Part shown: one piece after another, positions 61,423 to 64,000 of the stretch
Layout of the letters: every line of letters begins with the position of its first letter
Position numbering within the stretch: the first letter of the stretch is position 1
DNA from: Nymphaea colorata
Lineage: Eukaryota; Streptophyta; Magnoliopsida; Nymphaeales; Nymphaeaceae
Assembly (NCBI RefSeq): GCF_008831285.2
Contig: NC_045141.1
Coordinates: forward strand, 14,062,106-14,126,105
Direction of reading: 5' to 3'
DNA length: 64,000 nt
Notes under the pieces: model-generated
The model's database searches: none
What the model saw: only the letters and a program-made list of their open reading frames with translations
What the model was told of the DNA's origin: nothing
Made by a program: the position numbers and the translations under genes

Positions 61423-61713
61423 TAAGCCCGGGCATCGGGCCGTCCGACACTCAAAACCCGAGCCCATGCATAGGCTGAGCCCTGCTCAAGTAAATTCTAA
61501 AATATATATATTTTAATATAAAATAATATATATATATATTAAAAATCATAATAAAATATTATAATTATATATAAACATAATAAAAAAATACATTAAAAAC
61601 TGTTATGGGGCCCACCCTGGCCAACCCGGTGCCCTTCTTTTTGGGCCGGGGCCTAAGTTCTAGTCAGGCAGGTATGGGGTACTGACGGCAGCCCGGCACG
61701 GTGCCCAGCCTTA
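61423..61713. mobile_element. hAT-type MITE with 8-bp target duplication
   Basis: The left end TAAGCCCGGGCATCG and inverted right end TAAGGCTGGGCACCG match at 12 of 15 bases. The 291-bp element is flanked by CTTGGCAC at 61415-61422 and 61714-61721. GC-rich ends surround an AT-rich core. No coding capacity. Confidence 0.75.
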
Positions 61714-61721
61714 CTTGGCAC

Positions 61722-63060
61722 CAGGCTCTGTGACTCTTTGTGGACATCCTGCAATCAAATTAACAGGCTTGCAAAGTACTTAGGAGTGATTTCTTGTTAC
61801 ATTATTCTTAGTGATAATCATTTTCTACTATATAAATGAGATCCTACAAGACAACATCAAACTGACATTGGAATAAATTAAGTTAATTTCGATCGAAAAA
61901 ATTCTTGTTTCAAGAGTAATTAACTAAATTTTGCCTTAAAATAATATAGAAGGTATGACCAATACCAAGTACCAACATGGAAACTTTCATTAGATGCTAA
62001 GTTGGTGATGAAAGCATCATTATCAAAGGTAGCATGCATGCATTAATATGATACTCAGTCCAAAGTTGAGTTGTTTATTTCTTTCTTAAAAAAAAAAAAG
62101 TTTGTTAGTTCAAACGTCTCAAATGCAGGTCTAGGTGCATTTGCTACGTTTTCTTTTTATAATTCTGGAGCACAAAGCTGACTTGACAGGTAGTAGTAGC
62201 CTCTCTTGGGTGAGAAGAAGGAAATCCGACTGTCTGAGTGAAGGCCGAAGTCTCTCCCTTCTCTAGAAATTTGAGGAGAAGATGAGATGAATTTTGAATT
62301 CTTACTAAGGACATGGATCGGCCAATCTCAGCATGTTAACTTCTTGGTGAATTGTGATTAATTGCTAAATCCACATATTAAATTAATTGATAAAAACCCC
62401 TATAATTTCACATTAAAAAAACAAATTAAATACGCACCAAATTGAAGCTAATAAAACGAGCAACTTGAAAACCAATCTGAAAGATAGTAAAAAATATAGT
62501 TAGTAATGTGGTTAACTATATAGAGGAATTGACATCAGCTGGCCATATATATATAAAATATATTTTGCGATGATTGATTGGCCAATTTTTAGTTGCGAAA
62601 CACACTAATAGTGATAGTTTTTAGCATCACAAAATAAAAAAACAACAACTCTCTGGCCATAGAGGTAACGGGTTGGTATATATATATATATATATGAAAA
62701 TTGAATGGGACTTGACTATTCAATGGAGCTCAGCTCACTGGTGAAGGTCATCTTTTATATGTATATATATAAAGTAGCAGTTAGAGATTGTATGACTTTT
62801 CAAGTAGTTAGGTTTCCCAGCCATAAGTGTCCTTTTACCAATTGTAGTCAACCAAACCTACTTAATGTTAAAATATTTTAGGCAGGCGCAGGTGGGTCGT
62901 GAACGCTGAATATTTATTGCAAAAAATGGTACACAAAAGGTTCAGACCCTTTATCAAATCGAGGTGAACCGATTTGTTTTTAATCATTTATTAAAGTTAA
63001 GACTACACAGATTTAATAAGCAAATAAAAAATTTAGAAACAAAGTGGGAGAGAGAGAGAG
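61722..63060. other. Intergenic DNA, no gene seen
   Basis: AT-rich, with short (TA)n tracts near 62545, 62677 and 62760. No gene or RNA recognised. Confidence 0.4.
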
Positions 63061-63223
63061 AGATTTAGCTCTATATATAGTTTATGTGCTTCTCCCTATC
63101 ACGTTCAAGCAGCAGAAATTTTAAACACTTAAAGAAAAAAACTATTTATATTGGTTGGTGGGCAGAAGAAGTGTTTCATCCCCACTCTTTAATGAAAAAA
63201 GCTGAAGCTTTCATCTTTCCTCC

Positions 63224-63442
63224 ATGAACAGCACCCTCAATAAATTCAAACTGGTGAAGAATCATTTAGCCAGAGAATCCATGAACAGCACTCTCAACAA
63301 ATCCATGAACAGCACTCTCAATAAATTCTTCGTTGGCCATGCATACGAAGAATCATTTGGCCAGAGAATCCAAACTTTAATCCAACTGGTGAAGCTGCTG
63401 CTGCTGCTGCTCCTTTATGAATTGTCCGATTCAACAACTTAG
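63224..63442 (+). CDS. Doubtful 72-aa ORF with three MNSTLNK repeats
   Basis: ATG at 63224 to the TAG at 63440-63442. MNSTLNK occurs three times (residues 1, 20 and 28), followed by GHAYEESFGQR and a poly-Leu run (LLLLLLL) encoded by CTG repeats. The repeats come from a DNA-level duplication of ATGAACAGCACTCTCAA. A TATATATAG lies at 63073-63081, about 145 bases upstream, with a (GA)n tract before it, so a transcript is conceivable. No known family. It may simply be a chance frame. Confidence 0.2.
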   Translation: MNSTLNKFKLVKNHLARESMNSTLNKSMNSTLNKFFVGHAYEESFGQRIQTLIQLVKLLLLLLLYELSDSTT

Positions 63443-63896
63443 ATGAGTGCAATCGTGAATTGACATAAAATATTTAAAATTGATTTTAAAAATCCAAAAA
63501 TAAAATCAAATTGACTAATAAAAAAAAAATGATTTTTTTTTTTTTGAAAAAGATAGATGAAAGACATTGGCAGCAAACATGCCAGGGACAAAGTCAAGAT
63601 TTCTCCAGTGGACCTTCTCCAATCACCTACCCACTATTGAGTTCCACTTTTAAACACGACACGCAGCTAATTTTTCTAATTTTCTTTTGTTAAATATTAA
63701 AATAAAAAAATAGGACTTCAAAAAAAGTTGGTAAGACGTCATCCTCATTGATACGCTTAACCTGCCACTCAGAGGGAAAAAACAAATTTCTGAAAGAGCC
63801 CACACAAAAAGGTAAACAATAGGCCCGATACTTGATATCTGGCCTCCTTTAAGGTTATTTGACAATTGGGCTGCATGGCCAGGTCGGCCCGAGTCA

Positions 63897-63902
<6 letters not shown>

Positions 63903-63939
<37 letters not shown>
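63903..63939. repeat. (AT)n microsatellite
   Basis: About 18 AT units near the right edge of the window. Confidence 0.9.
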
Positions 63940-63940
<1 letters not shown>

Positions 63941-64000
63941 CAGCGGACTCACTTATAAACTCTTGGCATGATGACTCCCTTAAAACTTCTTCAGGGTTTA

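Noticed and set aside
59772-64000. A PME catalytic domain downstream of copy E
   Set aside because: I looked for QDTLY, DFIFG and GxxTYxE-type motifs and found none in either orientation.
1-64000. tRNA genes, rRNA and CRISPR arrays
   Set aside because: No convincing tRNA A-box/B-box pair, rRNA core sequence, or array of regularly spaced identical repeats was seen. The tandem repeats present have no spacers of CRISPR type.

Overview
This is a stretch of flowering-plant nuclear DNA. The evidence is GT-AG introns, intact coding sequence split over 13 and 15 exons, AT-rich introns of up to about 3 kb, abundant (TA)n and (GA)n tracts, many small terminal-inverted-repeat transposons, and two proteins that match Arabidopsis proteins along their whole length. 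Long introns full of small transposons would fit a medium or large genome. An early-diverging angiosperm is possible, but I cannot fix the species.

Layout: (1) 1-2.3 kb is intergenic with no gene seen. (2) 2,659-17,432 (+) is a complete 13-exon gene for an ankyrin-repeat DHHC S-acyltransferase, the TIP1/PAT24 orthologue (624 aa). (3) 17.4-30.2 kb is intergenic: MITEs, tandem repeats, decayed 'ctcgag/gagctc'-rich repeats, and one possible fragment with a signal peptide. (4) About 30.2-50.65 kb (+) is a 15-coding-exon gene for a 577-aa leucine-rich-repeat protein of the At1g15740 type. It has a long leader intron, an N-terminal MGxxCS lipidation motif, and LRRs encoded by a run of 72-bp exons. 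(5) 51.7-59.9 kb is a young rearranged cluster of five copies (A-E) of a membrane-anchored pectinesterase-inhibitor-like (PMEI) gene, alternating + - + - +. Only copy E (58,665-59,771) is open throughout; A, C and D are broken and B is a 5' fragment with its promoter. A deletion-bearing copy of the LRR gene's 3' end lies between B and C, which shows that this end and the neighbouring PMEI gene were duplicated together. (6) 60-64 kb is intergenic with an (AT)n(AG)n tract, more MITEs and one doubtful small ORF.

The most interesting signals are: the PMEI cluster, where convergent, high-identity inverted copies with their own TATA boxes could make double-stranded RNA against the surviving copy E; the form of copy E itself, which is a type-II pectin methylesterase pro-region (cytosolic tail, membrane anchor, four-Cys PMEI helix bundle, RRRLL processing-like motif) without the enzyme domain; and at least six terminal-inverted-repeat elements of about 260-330 bp (one about 1.1 kb), most with readable 8-bp target duplications of the hAT type, five of them inside introns of the two conserved genes.

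The two conserved genes have no known joint pathway. One is an S-acyltransferase, and the other encodes a protein with a predicted S-acylation site beside its myristoylation site. All calls come from reading the sequence by eye and from recalled family knowledge; no alignment or database search was run.
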